Source of the DNA: Nannochloris sp. 'desiccata'
Lineage: Eukaryota; Chlorophyta; Trebouxiophyceae; Chlorellales; Chlorellaceae
Length of the DNA stretch: 64,000 nucleotides
Assembly: GCA_019044685.2 (NCBI GenBank)
Contig: JAGTXX020000003.1
Location: forward strand, 1,302,001-1,366,000
Direction of reading: 5' to 3'
Below the pieces are notes generated by a model. The model searched no databases. It saw only the letters and a program-made list of their open reading frames with translations, and was not told the DNA's origin. The translations under genes and the position numbers were made by a program. Shown here one piece after another: positions 20,782 through 33,015 of this stretch (position 1 is the stretch's first letter; each line of letters starts with the position of its first letter).

Positions 20782-22631
20782 ATGGCTCTTGCTCAAGCCG
20801 GAAGTTTCAAAAGCCTACTAGGGCGATCATGGCCAGCACCTTGGAATTTGGCAGCTCTCCGCACATTTGCCGCGTCTGGCAGCAATGAAACTCAAGCAGT
20901 GAGTTGTTTGTTAAGCTCCCAAGCAAAGTGATTTCCATATGTTTCTCCTCTGCTATTCTTTTTGACAAATATCGATCTGTGTGAATTTGTGATCTGAAAA
21001 CAGGAAACAGTGAAACTCTTCATTAACAACAAACTAGTGGAATCCAAAGCCAAAGATCATTTCAACGTCGTCAACCCTGCGACCCAAGACGTCGTTTCCC
21101 GCTTACCTTTATGCACCCCTGCTGAATTCAACGCTGCAGTTACCTCTGCTAAGGAAGCATTCCCAAAATGGCGAGATACCCCCGTCGCCCAGCGCGCACG
21201 CGTCATGTTCAAGCTTCAAGAACTTATACAAACCCATACGGATGAGCTTGCCAAGAGCATTACCACAGAACAAGGTAAAACTCTTGCCGACGCACGAGGC
21301 GATGTTTTCCGTGGCTTGGAGGTTGTAGAATTTGCTTGTGGAGTGGCTCCATTCATGTCTGGAGATATAGTAGAAAACGTCTCAGGTGGAATCGACACCT
21401 ACAGCCTTAAACAACCTCTTGGTGTTACTGGTAGTATTTGCCCATTTAATTTCCCGGCAATGATCCCGGTAAGTTCACCCTCAGTTCCCTTATTTCAAAA
21501 ACTATTTGACTCCACAATGAAAATACATTCTCTAACTTATTTACCATTTTTTCCTGTCAGTTGTGGCATTTCCCTGTAGCTACCGTAACCGGCAATACTA
21601 TGATAATGAAACCGAGTGAACGTGATCCAGGAGCAGCTATGATATTAGCTCAACTCGCTGCAGAAGCTGGATTACCTCCTGGTGTACTAAATATAGTTCA
21701 CGGCACACATGATTGTGTCAACGCCATGCTGGACCACCCGGATATCAAAGCGATAAGCTTTGTAGGCTCTGATGCCGCTGGGAAACACGTATACACCCGT
21801 GGATGTGCTGCTGGGAAGAGGGTTCAAGCCAATCAGGGTGCTAAAAATCACGCTGTCATCTTGCCGGATGCGGACTTTGAAGCTACCGTTTCTGCTTTAA
21901 CTGGGGCAGCATTTGGAGCTGCTGGGCAACGATGCATGGCCATCTCGGCAGCTGTATTCGTCGGCGGTGTGGGTCCATTCAAAGAGGCATTAATTGAAAA
22001 AGCAAAGAGTTTGAAAGTCAACGCAGGATGGGAAGAAGGTACTGATGTTGGACCCGTCATCTCAAAACAAGCTTTAAGCAGAATTGAATCGTTAATTCAA
22101 AGTGGCGCTGATGCTGGTGCATCTATTCCATTAGACGGTCGCGGTGTTACAGTACCAAAATATCCTCAAGGCAATTTTGTAGGTCCCACTTTAATCACCG
22201 GGGTCAAGCCAAATATGGAGTGTTATAAAGAAGAAATTTTTGGACCGGTTCTTGTGTGCCTCGAAGTCGATTCCTTGGATGACGCGATTTCTTTAATCAA
22301 TTCCAACCCCCACGGAAATGGCACTGCACTGTTTACTGCCTCTGGTGCTGCAGCGAGGAAGTTCCAGCATGAAGTAGATGTAGGTATGGTGGGTATCAAT
22401 ATTCCAATTCCAGTCCCAGCTGCGTCCTCTGGGCCGTTTTCTTTCACTGGGTGGAGGGGTTCATTTAGTGGGGACTTGCATATGTATGGGAGATCTGGGG
22501 TAGATTTTTATACGAGGACAAAGACAGTGACGGCATCATGGAAGGAAGGGAAGAAAGGCGTAGGGGCAGGGGCGCATCCGATTCCTGGGTTGGCTGGAGT
22601 AGGGGCAAGCACTCCGGGAAGTAAGCATTGA
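20782..22631 (+). CDS. Methylmalonate-semialdehyde dehydrogenase, mitochondrial
   Basis: Exons 20782-20898, 21004-21468 and 21561-22631, both introns phase 0, give 550 residues. The first 35 residues are basic and hydroxylated without acids, like a mitochondrial presequence. Another in-frame ATG six codons upstream (20764) would add a glutamate. Aldehyde dehydrogenase features are '[19 protein letters not shown]' (the junction restores the conserved block), '[14 protein letters not shown]', catalytic Cys319 in 'GQRCMAIS' and '[20 protein letters not shown]'. These are diagnostic of the CoA-acylating ALDH6 class. The enzyme converts methylmalonate and malonate semialdehydes to propionyl- or acetyl-CoA in valine and beta-alanine breakdown. 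Confidence 0.95.
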
Positions 22632-22826
22632 GTTGAGGCGATGGAAATTTTACATGTGTTGGAAAAAAAAGTGAGTTTTGTCTTTCCGAATTCCGAGATT
22701 TTCATGAGTAATAAAAGGCAGTTTTTCATACATATGAAGTTTAGTTTTGCATTTCATTTAGAGTGTATAATAGAGTAATAAAGTACTTGTTTTGTAAGCA
22801 AAATATTCTATCGATATCTTAAATTT

Positions 22827-24080
22827 TTAGTTTTTCTCAGGTGCGCCTTTGGAAAGCTCTCTCAGGAAAGGCCGACTCATTGCCTCAAACAGACCTGAGG
22901 ATCTAGAGCCTCTAGTCCAGTTACTTGTTGTAATTATGAGCTTCTTTCTAGGAGGTTCTTCAGTAGATGCGTTTTCCCAAGGCTTGAGCTGCCGTTTGCC
23001 AAGAAGGGGCGCCATCGCCTGAGGAGCAACAGCAGCAGCAGCAGTGCCAGCAGCCAGAAGGTAATCCTCTTCATCTTCTACATCTTTGCATTCTTCAAGA
23101 TCAGAGTAAATATCTTCGTAGTCACTGAGACTGCAATCCTCCTCCTCTTCTATCTTGCTAATATCTAGATTGAGGGGGAAGAGAGACGTGGGGTGGGAAC
23201 GATGGCTCACAGCAGGCGTGACGAATGATGCCGAGGGGAAGACACGAGAAGAGATAATAGGGAAGCTCCCAGGGCCAACCAGTATAGATGAAGAGAATTG
23301 CACAGGCACGTGCAGATATGGAGCGATGATTGAAGGGGTTACTTCCTGGCTCAGGAGCGGTTCTATTTCTTGCTGCTTGAACTCAAGTCTAAAAAGACGC
23401 ACAGCCTCGTTCTCGATATGCGAGCAAGCAGCAAGGAAACCAGGAGTTGCTAAGAGAGTTTTTAGAGCGTAATGGATTTGTTCAGTATCATCCAGCCTGA
23501 TTTTCCAGTCTAATCTCGCAAGAAACTGGCTTTGGAGAGCAATCATGCTTTTTCGAAGAGCTGCCTTTTGCAGCGCAGAAAGACCAAGCAGCTCGGTGAA
23601 TCTGTGAATGATGGTGTTGATGTCACTTCCATATTGAGAATGGAACGATTGTAGAATCCAGAGAAAGGTGAGAATAGCTTCAGCGGTAAGCTCTTCGGGT
23701 GCCAGGTTGGCTCTGGTTGCAAGAACGACCACCGCGGCCGCAACGCCTACTACAGATTCATAATGAGAAGGGACAGGAAAAGACTGTCTTTGATGGATTT
23801 TAGCAAGCGCTGCTATAGGAAAGCAATTACCATAAAGTCTAGCAACCAGTGGGGATGCAAGAGGGACGTAAGAAAGACGAGAAACGGCTGGCAAAGCATC
23901 GAAAGTATTAATTATATTTTCGGGAAAGGTGTCAGCTGATGAGAGGTCTTCTGAAGGAGGGTTGCTTGGAGGGCTGCCACTGTTGCTAGTGTTGCTGTCT
24001 TCTGCTTTTCCCACGACAAAGCTATTTAAAATAGGTGCCGGGTGACCACGGTTCCAAGGAAGAGAATGGAAGAAGTTCAT
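22827..24080 (-). CDS. Unrecognised protein with a possible cyclin-like helical domain
   Basis: Intronless, 417 residues from the only early in-frame ATG (24080). The frame continues 13 codons upstream to a TTG. The central region (about 100-235) is helical: 'EAILTFLWILQSF', 'FTELLGLSALQKAALRKSM', 'ALQSQFLARLDWKIRL'. The last two resemble the helix pair of cyclin boxes of the PCL/cyclin-Y type (G-L-x5-L ... FL-x-x-LDW), but the match is weak. The C-terminal third is acidic, then Ala-rich, with a basic 'PPRKKLIITT' near the end that could be a nuclear signal. I do not assign a function. It is convergent with the MMSDH gene and tandem with the GH31 gene. Confidence 0.55.
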   Translation of the reverse strand: MNFFHSLPWNRGHPAPILNSFVVGKAEDSNTSNSGSPPSNPPSEDLSSADTFPENIINTFDALPAVSRLSYVPLASPLVARLYGNCFPIAALAKIHQRQSFPVPSHYESVVGVAAAVVVLATRANLAPEELTAEAILTFLWILQSFHSQYGSDINTIIHRFTELLGLSALQKAALRKSMIALQSQFLARLDWKIRLDDTEQIHYALKTLLATPGFLAACSHIENEAVRLFRLEFKQQEIEPLLSQEVTPSIIAPYLHVPVQFSSSILVGPGSFPIISSRVFPSASFVTPAVSHRSHPTSLFPLNLDISKIEEEEDCSLSDYEDIYSDLEECKDVEDEEDYLLAAGTAAAAVAPQAMAPLLGKRQLKPWENASTEEPPRKKLIITTSNWTRGSRSSGLFEAMSRPFLRELSKGAPEKN

Positions 24081-24390
24081 CTTGATGCGGGCGCTGTCTT
24101 TTGAAAAACGCGCCAGCAAGAAGCTGAAAAGTTGTGCGTAAGAAGAGGCAACGCTGGGCCTAGAAACTGGCTCTTATTTAATTGCAATAATATTTACAAA
24201 AGATAATATTTACAACAGATATGCTCGCTATATTTATTCTCGAGAAAAAAGAAAAGCTGTTCTCAAACTTTCTTCTCGCAGAAAAGTTATTGAGATAATA
24301 AAACATTCTTTGTCGCGATTCTCCCATATCTATACATTTGATATTACTATACTCCTTGTATTATTTCCATCTATCCATATGTATACATTT

Positions 24391-27300
24391 TCAGCACTCA
24401 GCAGCGAGCACAGGCTCTTCCTGCATTCCTCCTCGCACCAGCAGCGCCTCTTTCTCGCCATCTCCAGAAGCAGAGATCCAGGTCAACACAAGCTTTGCAG
24501 GGTGCTTCAGAGCTCTACAAGCCTCAGGAATAGTAAGTTCTAAATGTTTAGAAATATTCCACTGTAAATCAGTTGATATCTTTTCAAAAGCTTCGCGTGC
24601 TTGCGGCACCACCTCGAGCTGAGCCGAGCTTACTTCTTTCTCCCACCCCAATATTTTCACTTTATGCAGCTCTGGCCATTCAAACCCTTGACAACTAGCA
24701 GGAATATCGCCGTCATTTGTCATATCATCATCACTAGACGCGAATCCTTCAGGCACTCCAAAGCTAATATTGACCTCTCCTGCGTCCGATAAATTCTCCT
24801 GCAGCTGCACTCTTGCCGAAAATTTAAGGAAGTTGCAAGCTGCACCAACCGCGTGTACAGACTCTCCATCATCCAGAAACAGGAACCCCTTTGCAGTTTG
24901 AGCCTTTTCAGTAGTTTGTCCAGAACCGCGGGCTACTATAGGGCGCTGTAACGCAACGACTAAAGTCAGAGGAGAGCGTCTCACTTGTGCTGTAACGAGC
25001 GAGCCAGCTTCAAATTGACCTTGCTCAAAAGTGTGCAGGGCAACAATGTTACCACCAGCCATGTGCAGAGGAACTGGAATACTAGTAAGGGAAGCAGAAA
25101 CGTCAACTTCTTTGGCAACCGACCTGCAAGGACAAAAAAAACGTTTTCAACTTTTGGATGCTGGCTCCGTTTCCCCCCTTCCTTATTCAATGATTTTCTC
25201 ACCTGGTATCGATATTTTCAGATTCTTCAAACATATCATACCACACTGTTCCTGCAGGAAAGTAACCTTTCACCTTTTCAGCCCCTTCCTCCAACACTGG
25301 AGTAACTAGGAACGCTTCGCCCAGCATTACCTGCCGATCTATTTCATGCGTTCTGCCATCTTGAGGGTAGTTTAACCAGAGTGGCCGCATCACAGGCATC
25401 CCATTTTCACTGGCAACTCGATGCAATGTATAAAAATAGCTCAACAACTTATATCGCATTTCTAAAGATTTTTTCGCTGCTTCTAAAACTGAAGGCCAAA
25501 GATACGGTTCTTGGTGTCTGCTGTGTAAATCTGAGTGGCTGCGTGCAAATGGGTAGGCTATTGCGCTTAATGAAAACCACCGTGCACATAGTTCTTCGCT
25601 AATATCTCCTGAAAATCCCGTATCGGCTCCTCCCATAGGAATCCCTTGTAAACCGTACGAAAGAATTTGAGGTAAACTTTGTGCCAGGCTTTGCCAGGTG
25701 GCCGCGTTATCACCAGCCCTGTACAGAAAGAAGAAACACCAATCGGAGCTTTAGAGAACAGTGAATCAAGATTAATATCGATTGTTTGTTGCATCAAAAG
25801 TGAGTCAACTTACCAATGTGCTGCATAGGCACCAACCCCTGTAAAAGAAGACCTTGACAACACAAAGGGCCTTTTACCTCCTGTAATTTCCCGTACTGCG
25901 TTACTAATTGCTTGACACTCTGCAAGACCGTAGATATTATGGGTGTTGTATTGTAAAGAGCCATCCAGGTGCGTCGCCAAAACAGAGAGGCCCTTGGTGC
26001 CTAAATTTTGACGGTTTAAGGAACTGCTAATAGCGTAGGGAGGGTTTAAGAAAGAAAGCATGGTGGAGTTGAGTCCTGGACGGATATCTTTGGTGCAATC
26101 GAGTTGACATACCCAAGGTGGAGGATCATCAGTGACAGTATAAACACTTTGGTTGATAATATCGTTGCCGAGAGTGGTGGCATTGGGAAGGTTTTTGGCG
26201 CCATCTTCTTTGATATTTTCTTTGCGTTTAAGTTGGCACATATCTCCCGAACAGAAATTGGAAGCTTCATTCATATCAATCCACACTCCAGAGAACGGTA
26301 CTGCGGCATGCCAACTCGTCAAAAATTTCTTAAAGAAGTTTTGACCGGCCTCTGCCAGAAAATCTGGGAAATGAGCCGGACCTGGCCAACACCACCCTAG
26401 GTAGTTGGTTTTCCCATCATATTCTTTTAAAAATACATTGTCTTTGACCCCGGAGTCGTACGGTTCATACCCAGGCAGTACAGGAATACCAGGGTCGACG
26501 ATAGGAACCCATTTTTGGCCTTTCTCCTCCAACGCAGCTACAAATCTTTGCATCTCTTCTAGAGGGTAGTTGATGGGATCGAAACTGAAATCTTTCCACC
26601 TGTCCATGTGGTCTATGTCAGTCACAATTGTTTCCAAAGGAAGCCCGTTTTCTGCATATTTTGAAACAACCTCTTCAATTTCCCAGATCGATTTATACCC
26701 ATACTTGGACTGTTGCCAGCCGAGTGACCAATAGGGCATCAGGGTTGGTCTGCCAACAACTTGCGTCAATTGATCTAGAACAGCTGCAGGGGTAGGTCCA
26801 GTTAATATAAACAAATCAATGATTCCCCCAATGAGTCGACAACTAAGACGGTCAGCGGTAGGTATGATCTCCATTCCATTAGAACTCAACATAAAATAGC
26901 CCCACGCAGTGCCAGTATTTTTATCGAGGGCTAAAACAAATGGATAAGAGCTGTAGGAATTGTGTTCTAAAAACGTAGGACCCTTATCTTGATTCCACAG
27001 CACGCGTGGCATGCCATTACGAATGAGGTGTAAAGTATCGCTGGCACGCTCCCCAGCGCCATAGAGGGTGGCTGCGCTATCAAGGTGGGTGGAAAGCTCG
27101 AGGTATTGATCTTTGAAGACGAGACGGAGGCTGGTAAAGTCGAATATAGACTGGGACGTTGTGGAAATACGAAGGGCGAATGGATCTGTATCCCAGTCAA
27201 TATTGACAGAGTTTCCATGGCTTTCACCACTGCCACTGTTCTTAAGAACGGGGGAAGCAAAGCCACCAGCAAAACTTTCCGGCGGATAGAGATTCTCAGG

Positions 27301-27756
27301 TACTTGCCATCTTTGTTTAACAGCGTCAGTTAGGCGAAATCTCACTATTCCAGAAGAGATCTTTTTCACGGAAGCTTTAAGATGTTTGATGTCGGCTCCT
27401 AATTGAGGTAAGGTGGATTCTTTAAGCTCCAAGATTGCTTCTTCAATATTGCCACTACCGTTCCCGCCCCCGGTTCTGGAATTCTCAGGAGAAATTTCTC
27501 CTCCTCGAGAAGAAGAAGGAATAGCATAGGTGCTAGGATCGTTGTTAGAGTAGAAACACCACGGGAGATCGATATGAGGGGCGCCTTCAAACTCTGCAGG
27601 AAGCCAACAACAACCTTGATCCTTGCATTGCTCAGCGGTAATGCCGATAAAGCCACAATCTACTCTAGGGCCAGCAAAGTAACATTGCTGGGCGTGTGTC
27701 CAACCTAGAGTTAGTGATAATAGTAAAGGTAGCAAATGCACTTTGCTAGGTTGCAT
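24391..27756 (-). CDS. Trefoil-GH31 alpha-glucosidase, secreted or lysosomal/vacuolar type
   Basis: Exons 25814-27756, 25203-25718 and 24391-25123 give 1,063 residues. A signal peptide covers about residues 1-21. It is followed at once by a P-type trefoil domain with the cysteine pattern 'CGFIGITAEQCKDQGCCW ... WCFY' (about 29-66). The GH31 part has the N-terminal beta-sandwich, the nucleophile in 'GVWIDMNEASNF' (Asp near residue 493) and the acid/base 'AGDNAATW' at the exon 1/2 junction (near residue 650). The C-terminal exon is the distal beta-sandwich. The arrangement equals that of animal acid alpha-glucosidase and maltase-glucoamylase. It should release glucose from maltose, starch or glycogen oligosaccharides. 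Unlike most genes here, both introns are late. Confidence 0.93.
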
Positions 27757-28446
27757 TTGAAAAGCTTTTGCAACAGAGTGTGATCTCAACCTTCAGATGC
27801 AACAACGAAATAGCACTGCAAAGAATCTCGGAGGGCCAACGCTTCCTTGAGATGCTGATATCAGAACATTAAACGAAAATTTAATGCGGGTTTGAGAGGG
27901 ATACTGAGTATATGGCATTCAAGGTTTCTCATCAGCAGGGCAGGACTCCTCGGAGCTGGTGGCGGTGGTGGTAACTTCTAGTAACTCAATGTAGCAAGCT
28001 GCTCAAAGACTATTATTTATCACGCTCTTGAGTATAATAATGGCCTGAATCGCGCAATTATTGTGGCAGAGTAGTGTCCAAGCAGGACACAGTGCTTGCC
28101 GCTGGGTCTTTGGTGGCGCCGGCTTCAATTAAGTTGTTGCTGCTTTAGTTGTGATCAAATCAATTCGCGAACAAAAGACGCACAACTTTGCTTTCAAATT
28201 TATATTCTAATAATTACAAGTCTTTACAGAGGCACCAGCGAAGCCACAATTTGCTTTTAACGCTGAGCACTTTTAAATATTCGATCACCTTTTGATTGTT
28301 AATTTTAAAGAGAAGAACGCCAAGGTTCCAAACTACGCACGCATTCATAATCTTCAAGTCGTTTTGAATCAACAAAATAGCTTTACATGTTCCCAGTACT
28401 ATAATTTGGAGATAGCGGCTGATCGATTAATTCTTCTCCGCCTAAG
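27757..28446. promoter_or_regulatory. Divergent intergenic region, GH31 / VEFS genes
   Basis: 690 bases between head-to-head start codons with no supported coding region. Both promoters should be here. I see no long repeat or conserved structure. Confidence 0.4.
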
Positions 28447-31108
28447 ATGGCCAACGCTCAGGCCGTTGCCAGAGCATTTGCACCATTTGCTGCCATTGAA
28501 GAGTACCAGAACGTCCTCCAACTCCACATGAAAAAGAATGTACGTACATATGAGTTGGATTGCACCAGCGTTCTCATTCATTTTTTCAACTAATATCCCA
28601 CCGCCCTGTTTCCTTCTTTCTGTGCAGCCTGTATTTCTTCGTCGCAATCTGAGCTACAGTGCAACCCATCAAGAACGTACCGAACGCGATCAAAAAGCCA
28701 CCTCTATAGTCCACCTGCACCTAGAAGCTCTAAACGCACCAGCAGGATACAGCAACTCAATTACTGTTATTGCTGCTGTGTGCGCTGTCCTCCCAGGAAG
28801 AGACCCCGATGGCCAAGATGCCTTTGTGCCTCTGGCTGCAAAAGTAGCTAGAGTAGGTTTAAAACCACCCGGAGGACCTAGTTCGCAACATAATGGAACA
28901 GCTAGTGGTATGAGTAGTCCAAGCTTAAATAGAAAGTCTCTAGGGGTCACATTAAGTATGAAAGTACCATTTGCTCAAGGGACACTTCCAAAGGATATAG
29001 TAGTTGTACTATTGCATAAACGTAAGTTTACTGATTACTTGATGATTTACTTAATATTATTTATTAGTACTTGCGTTTAAATTCACCGTATCTAACACTT
29101 CTCTTCTCAAATAGAATTACACAAAAAGAAAATAACGCAACTTCTTTTTACCTTGTTTTTTTTTTGAGCAGGCGATCGGTCTATCTCTCGTATTGTTCGG
29201 CACATAACCAAAGCCAAACACCGCGGAACCAATTGGAACAGGGCTGGCCGAGAAGTTACATGCACAATCAAGAATAATCACGCTTTTCAATGGTACACAT
29301 CCGGTACAAATGTACTTTTTGCAACTGTACATCCTTCAGATGAAATGATCAACGTACCGCCACCACCACCGGGGAAAGTATCAATTCTGGGCGCTTCCCC
29401 TGCCTCTGGACCACCTGTTTTTTCCAGCCCTCCTGGTACTTCTGGTGCCGCTCCTAGTAGTACGCATTTTACCAGACACGGTTTGTATTCAAAAAGAGGA
29501 ACACTAGAGCTGCAGCCAGGTATTTTACAAACGCAAGACCCTTTTCAAAATGATCAGGGCGACGTCATTCCATCAAATTTTCATATTAATAATGGAGCTA
29601 TTGGCGACGCAACACCCATGCTACGCTATTTGCTAACTCTAGAAGGTATACCAGTGACGAAGAAGAGAAAAAGAGATAACTTTTTTGGTGGAAGAAGCCC
29701 ACGTAATGGTGGAACTAACAACATCAACCACAACAACAGAGCAAGCGGTAGCAACAACAACAACAGCAATAATACTAATAATAATAATAGTAACAAGAAA
29801 CATCTTTCTAGTAAAGTCTACCCTCATCCCCTGACTGTGAATCTCTGTTCTTTTGATGGATCACTAAAAATATCGACAAAGCTACACCATGGATATAGCT
29901 GCCCGTTTGAATCATGTGGGCTGCGTTGCCGAGGAAATGTCGGGGCACTTCAACAACATTTAGTAGCAAGTCACCCGTATTATGAGTATTTTGTGACGAA
30001 AAGCGATGATCAAGGGCCTGAGATGTGGGTGCGGTGTAAGAAAGAATGGTTTGGTGTCGATGGAGCGTTCTTACCTACTTCTGGGGTCGCTAAATTTAAT
30101 AAAAATAAAAATAATGAAAATGGCAACGCTGCACCGGCAGTAGCCATCGACAGGTCTCACCCTCTCGCTCCCTTGATTCTCAAAACACCAAATACGCTTC
30201 CTTTCCAGTATTTCTGCCATGAAGCGCAGGGAATATACCGTAGAAATGAAGGGGGTAGCTATCCTACAGATCTTGCAGAAGAAAGACTAGAAGAAAACGC
30301 TGTAGTGGTAGCTGAGGCAGCAGCTGCTGAAGGTGGTACTGCCAATGGTTTGTTTGTATGGGATACTGCTGATTTAGCTCCAATTGAACCTGAAATAGAA
30401 GAAGGCAGAACTGAAAATAGCGCACTAGAGGATAGTGGGGCAGCTGGAAACACTAAAAGTGGTGGTGGTGGTGGTGGTGGTGGTGGTGGTGGTGGTGGTG
30501 GTGGTGGTGGTGGTGGTGGTGGTGGTGGAGCTGGCCGGCCTCCTCGGCCCCCACCTTCCCGTCAACGTAGTGGCCCTCTCCATCTCTCCAAACAGCAGTC
30601 CCTCTTACCAACTAAACTCCCCCTCACAGCCAAAAATGGCCTTCCAAAGTTCTATCACAGAGGGCGTTGTATCGCCATGACAGAGCGGGAACTTGAAATA
30701 GAAGCAGCTGACTCAGATGATGACTCAGATACTGAGCAGTACATCCAGTCCTGTAGTGCAGCTTTAGAAGAAAAACCCAATCTTTGTAGAGAAGAAATGG
30801 ATTTCATGCTGACGTGGAATTTATATACTATACGAAATCCAATACACGCTGACTCAGCAGTCCCTGGGACGTGTATTGCCTTTGCAAAAGATCATGAAGA
30901 GAGATTACGGGATACAAAAGGGTCTTTTCGAAGGTGTTTTGTGGCACATGTGTTGAATCTGTGGAAGTTTAGATTGTTGACTCCTGCGCAGATGCATGAA
31001 GCACTTTTGGCCACTGGCGGTGGTGGTGGTGGGGTTCAGGGTGGGGGATGTGGAGGAGGGGGAGGAAGCGCAAGGCCAGTTGGGGCTGCGATGTCTCCTG
31101 CATTTTAG
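28447..31108 (+). CDS. Polycomb repressive complex 2 subunit, Su(z)12/EMF2 (VEFS-box) family
   Basis: Exons 28447-28539, 28628-29021 and 29172-31108 give 807 residues. A C2H2 zinc finger lies near residues 404-430 ('SCPFESCGL ... HLVASH', C-x4-C and H-x4-H). The C-terminal VEFS box begins near 653 with 'FYHRGRCIAMTERELE', an acidic block, 'FMLTWNLYTI', 'CIAFAKDHEERLRD' and 'FVAHVLNLWKFRLLTPAQM'. These are the defining parts of Su(z)12, EMF2, VRN2 and FIS2. The protein would bind the SET-domain methyltransferase through VEFS and support H3K27 methylation in the nucleus. Inserts include Asn-rich runs (about 29700-29800) and a 23-residue glycine tract just before the VEFS box. The N-terminal block 'PVFLRRNLSY' is typical of the family. 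Confidence 0.92.
30461..30529 (+). repeat. (GGT)n trinucleotide repeat encoding 23 glycines
   Basis: Twenty-two near-perfect GGT units and one GGA inside the VEFS gene, in the linker between zinc finger and VEFS box. All but the last codon are GGT, which points to recent slippage expansion rather than selection for glycine alone. Confidence 0.95.
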
Positions 31109-31274
31109 CAAATTACTAGTTAATAAACTTTTGACTATATATTAAAATAAATGTAAGAACATAGATTTGCAATTTGAAGGGGGACGCTGTGCTGTGCTTT
31201 CTTTGCTTTGCTCCCAAGAGTAATAGAGGGCCTGAAGTACAGCGGAAAATTCTTGTTTTGGCACTTTTTAAGTG

Positions 31275-31299
31275 TTATATATATATATATATATATATA
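31275..31299. repeat. (TA)n microsatellite upstream of BTB copy 1
   Basis: About twelve TA units ending 31 bases before the start codon of the BTB-like gene at 31331, so it lies in its 5' UTR or core promoter. Confidence 0.9.
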
Positions 31300-31330
31300 A
31301 TATATTCCTCAGTCAGTATTAAGAATAGAA

Positions 31331-32148
31331 ATGTCGAAACAAGTTTGGGACAAGCACCTTTCAGGAGTGAACAGCGGGTTTCAGCAGTTGCTTGCTCCTG
31401 ACGTCCAGGTAATTAGAAAACAGCCTTGAAATTGTGTAACGGACGTTGTATTACGATACACATATCAAAGCTTTAAGAGGAATAATGGGCTGAAACGAGG
31501 CCATGAATGCTCGCCAACGCTCTTGTTATTTGTCACAGCGTTCAAGGTTGCTCAAATCTCCCCCCTTCTCTTGCTGCAGATAACATTTCAAGACAAGATC
31601 TATCCATGTCATAGCTCTATACTTGCTTTTCACTCCAAAGTAGCGGCGGAGATGTTTGCCAGTGATCGCGACCCTGCAAATTGGGCTAAAGGGATGACAG
31701 CTGCGTTTGAAGAAAGAGCAAACACGGCTGAGGCAGTGCAAATTTTTTTGGCTGCGACTTATTCACAAGGATGGAAAGGCGGATTTTCAGATAGAATTGA
31801 CGACGCAAATTTCGTTTACCAGATAACATATTATGGTGATTTAGTGCAAGCAATGGAGCTTGCTCACATGTTAGATTCAATGCATATAAAAACGGTACGT
31901 ATGAACTTCTTTAGTTTCTACAATTTCTCGATATCTCCAAAATGAAGGGAAATAATAGAAGACGTAAACTTAACAATTAGCTTTTATATTTGTAGATTTG
32001 CGAGGCCTACATTCTTGACAATGTGCCACTGTACCGTGTAGTTGATCCAACCAAAATGCTTGCTCCGATTCTGAGCAGTGCCGTCCTTTGCGATGCGCTT
32101 CATCTTCAAAAATCTATAATAACTGAAATACTGATGGATATTATTTAA
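31331..32148 (+). CDS. BTB/POZ-like protein, tandem copy 1, ends at an early stop
   Basis: Exons 31331-31408, 31580-31894 and 31996-32148, both introns phase 0, encode 181 residues before TAA at 32146. The second exon has a BTB-like core ('ITFQDKIYPCHSSILAFHSKV', 'AEMFASD', 'AMELAHMLDSMHI'), the same gene structure and clear similarity to the downstream copy at 33360. BTB domains dimerise and often recruit CUL3 ubiquitin ligase, but I see no second functional domain. The stop falls in the block where copy 2 reads 'MLMEIV', and copy 2 continues for about 80 more residues. The product is therefore probably truncated; it may be a pseudogene or use an altered 3' end. Confidence 0.5.
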
Positions 32149-32367
32149 ATAGCACGTGAGAAACCAAAGCGGTGGAGAAGAAAGGTCTCTCAGAAGTTTG
32201 AAGATCTGCTCAGCTATGATCTTAATTCAGAAATGAAAACGCGCCTGAACAAGGTGATGATTGAGCTCGTCGTTTCCGGAGCAATAGGGGCCTCTAGAGC
32301 TGGCACCGTCTTCCCTGGGCTGGGAAGGGATCAAATTGTCTCAATCATGAGCGAAGTTAAATTGTAA
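32149..32367 (+). pseudogene. In-frame remnant of the BTB copy 1 C-terminus after a stop codon
   Basis: After the TAA at 32146-32148 the same frame stays open for 72 codons to a second TAA at 32365-32367. The encoded stretch includes 'FEDLLSYDLNSEMKTRLNKV', which aligns in position and character with copy 2 'EILNYEDFLPSVRKKVHKA'. This shows that copy 1 once extended this far and was cut by a single nonsense change, or that the stop is read through. Confidence 0.6.
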
Positions 32368-33015
32368 GCGCAGAAGGTGTAGCCATCGTTTACCATGTAG
32401 CTTAATGCGAAGAAAGCTGTGGCCAGGTCAGCATAAAATATGGCAAGTTGAAAAGTGAAAATAAAAACTTCGACGGAGGCGTCCGGAACAACAATGGCGG
32501 TTTCTTACACATCGCAAAAATTGAACTCAAATTCCTGTTCTTGCACATGCACATGCATATACATTTTCTTTTGTTACTTTACGGTTGGACAGAAACAGCT
32601 TTCTTATTTCTCTTTCTAATTATCGTTGGGATGCTGACGTGGAAACGGGGAATTAAAGCCTAGATGGAAGGCCCCAAAAAGGAAATCCCATGCGGCTGGG
32701 TACGCTGCACCTACTCTCTACTTCTAGACAGCAATCTTGGCTTTATTTAATACTTTTCTAAAAGATTGGAGACCAGTATGCTGCGCAGCGGCTGTCTCCT
32801 AAGAAGCAGCCCACCCACCAAGTCCCTCTTAACTCATTCCGTGCATATTTCTTAATGACGGGCGGATCTAATCTTAGTTTTAGATAAGGAATAGTAATGC
32901 ATAGAGCGCATGAGAAAACAACCATCTCGCCAAACAAGTGAAGGTTGGTCAGTCAAATAGAAAAAAATAAAATAAAATAAAATAAAAGAACCCCAAGGGG
33001 GTGACTTAAGGGATC
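32368..33015. other. Spacer between BTB copies
   Basis: About 650 bases without a supported gene. It holds an (AAAAT)n run at 32961-32987. The frame at 32448-32663 has no domain and looks like chance. Confidence 0.4.
32961..32987. repeat. (AAAAT)n pentanucleotide repeat
   Basis: About five AAAAT units immediately upstream of the orphan coding fragment. Confidence 0.85.
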
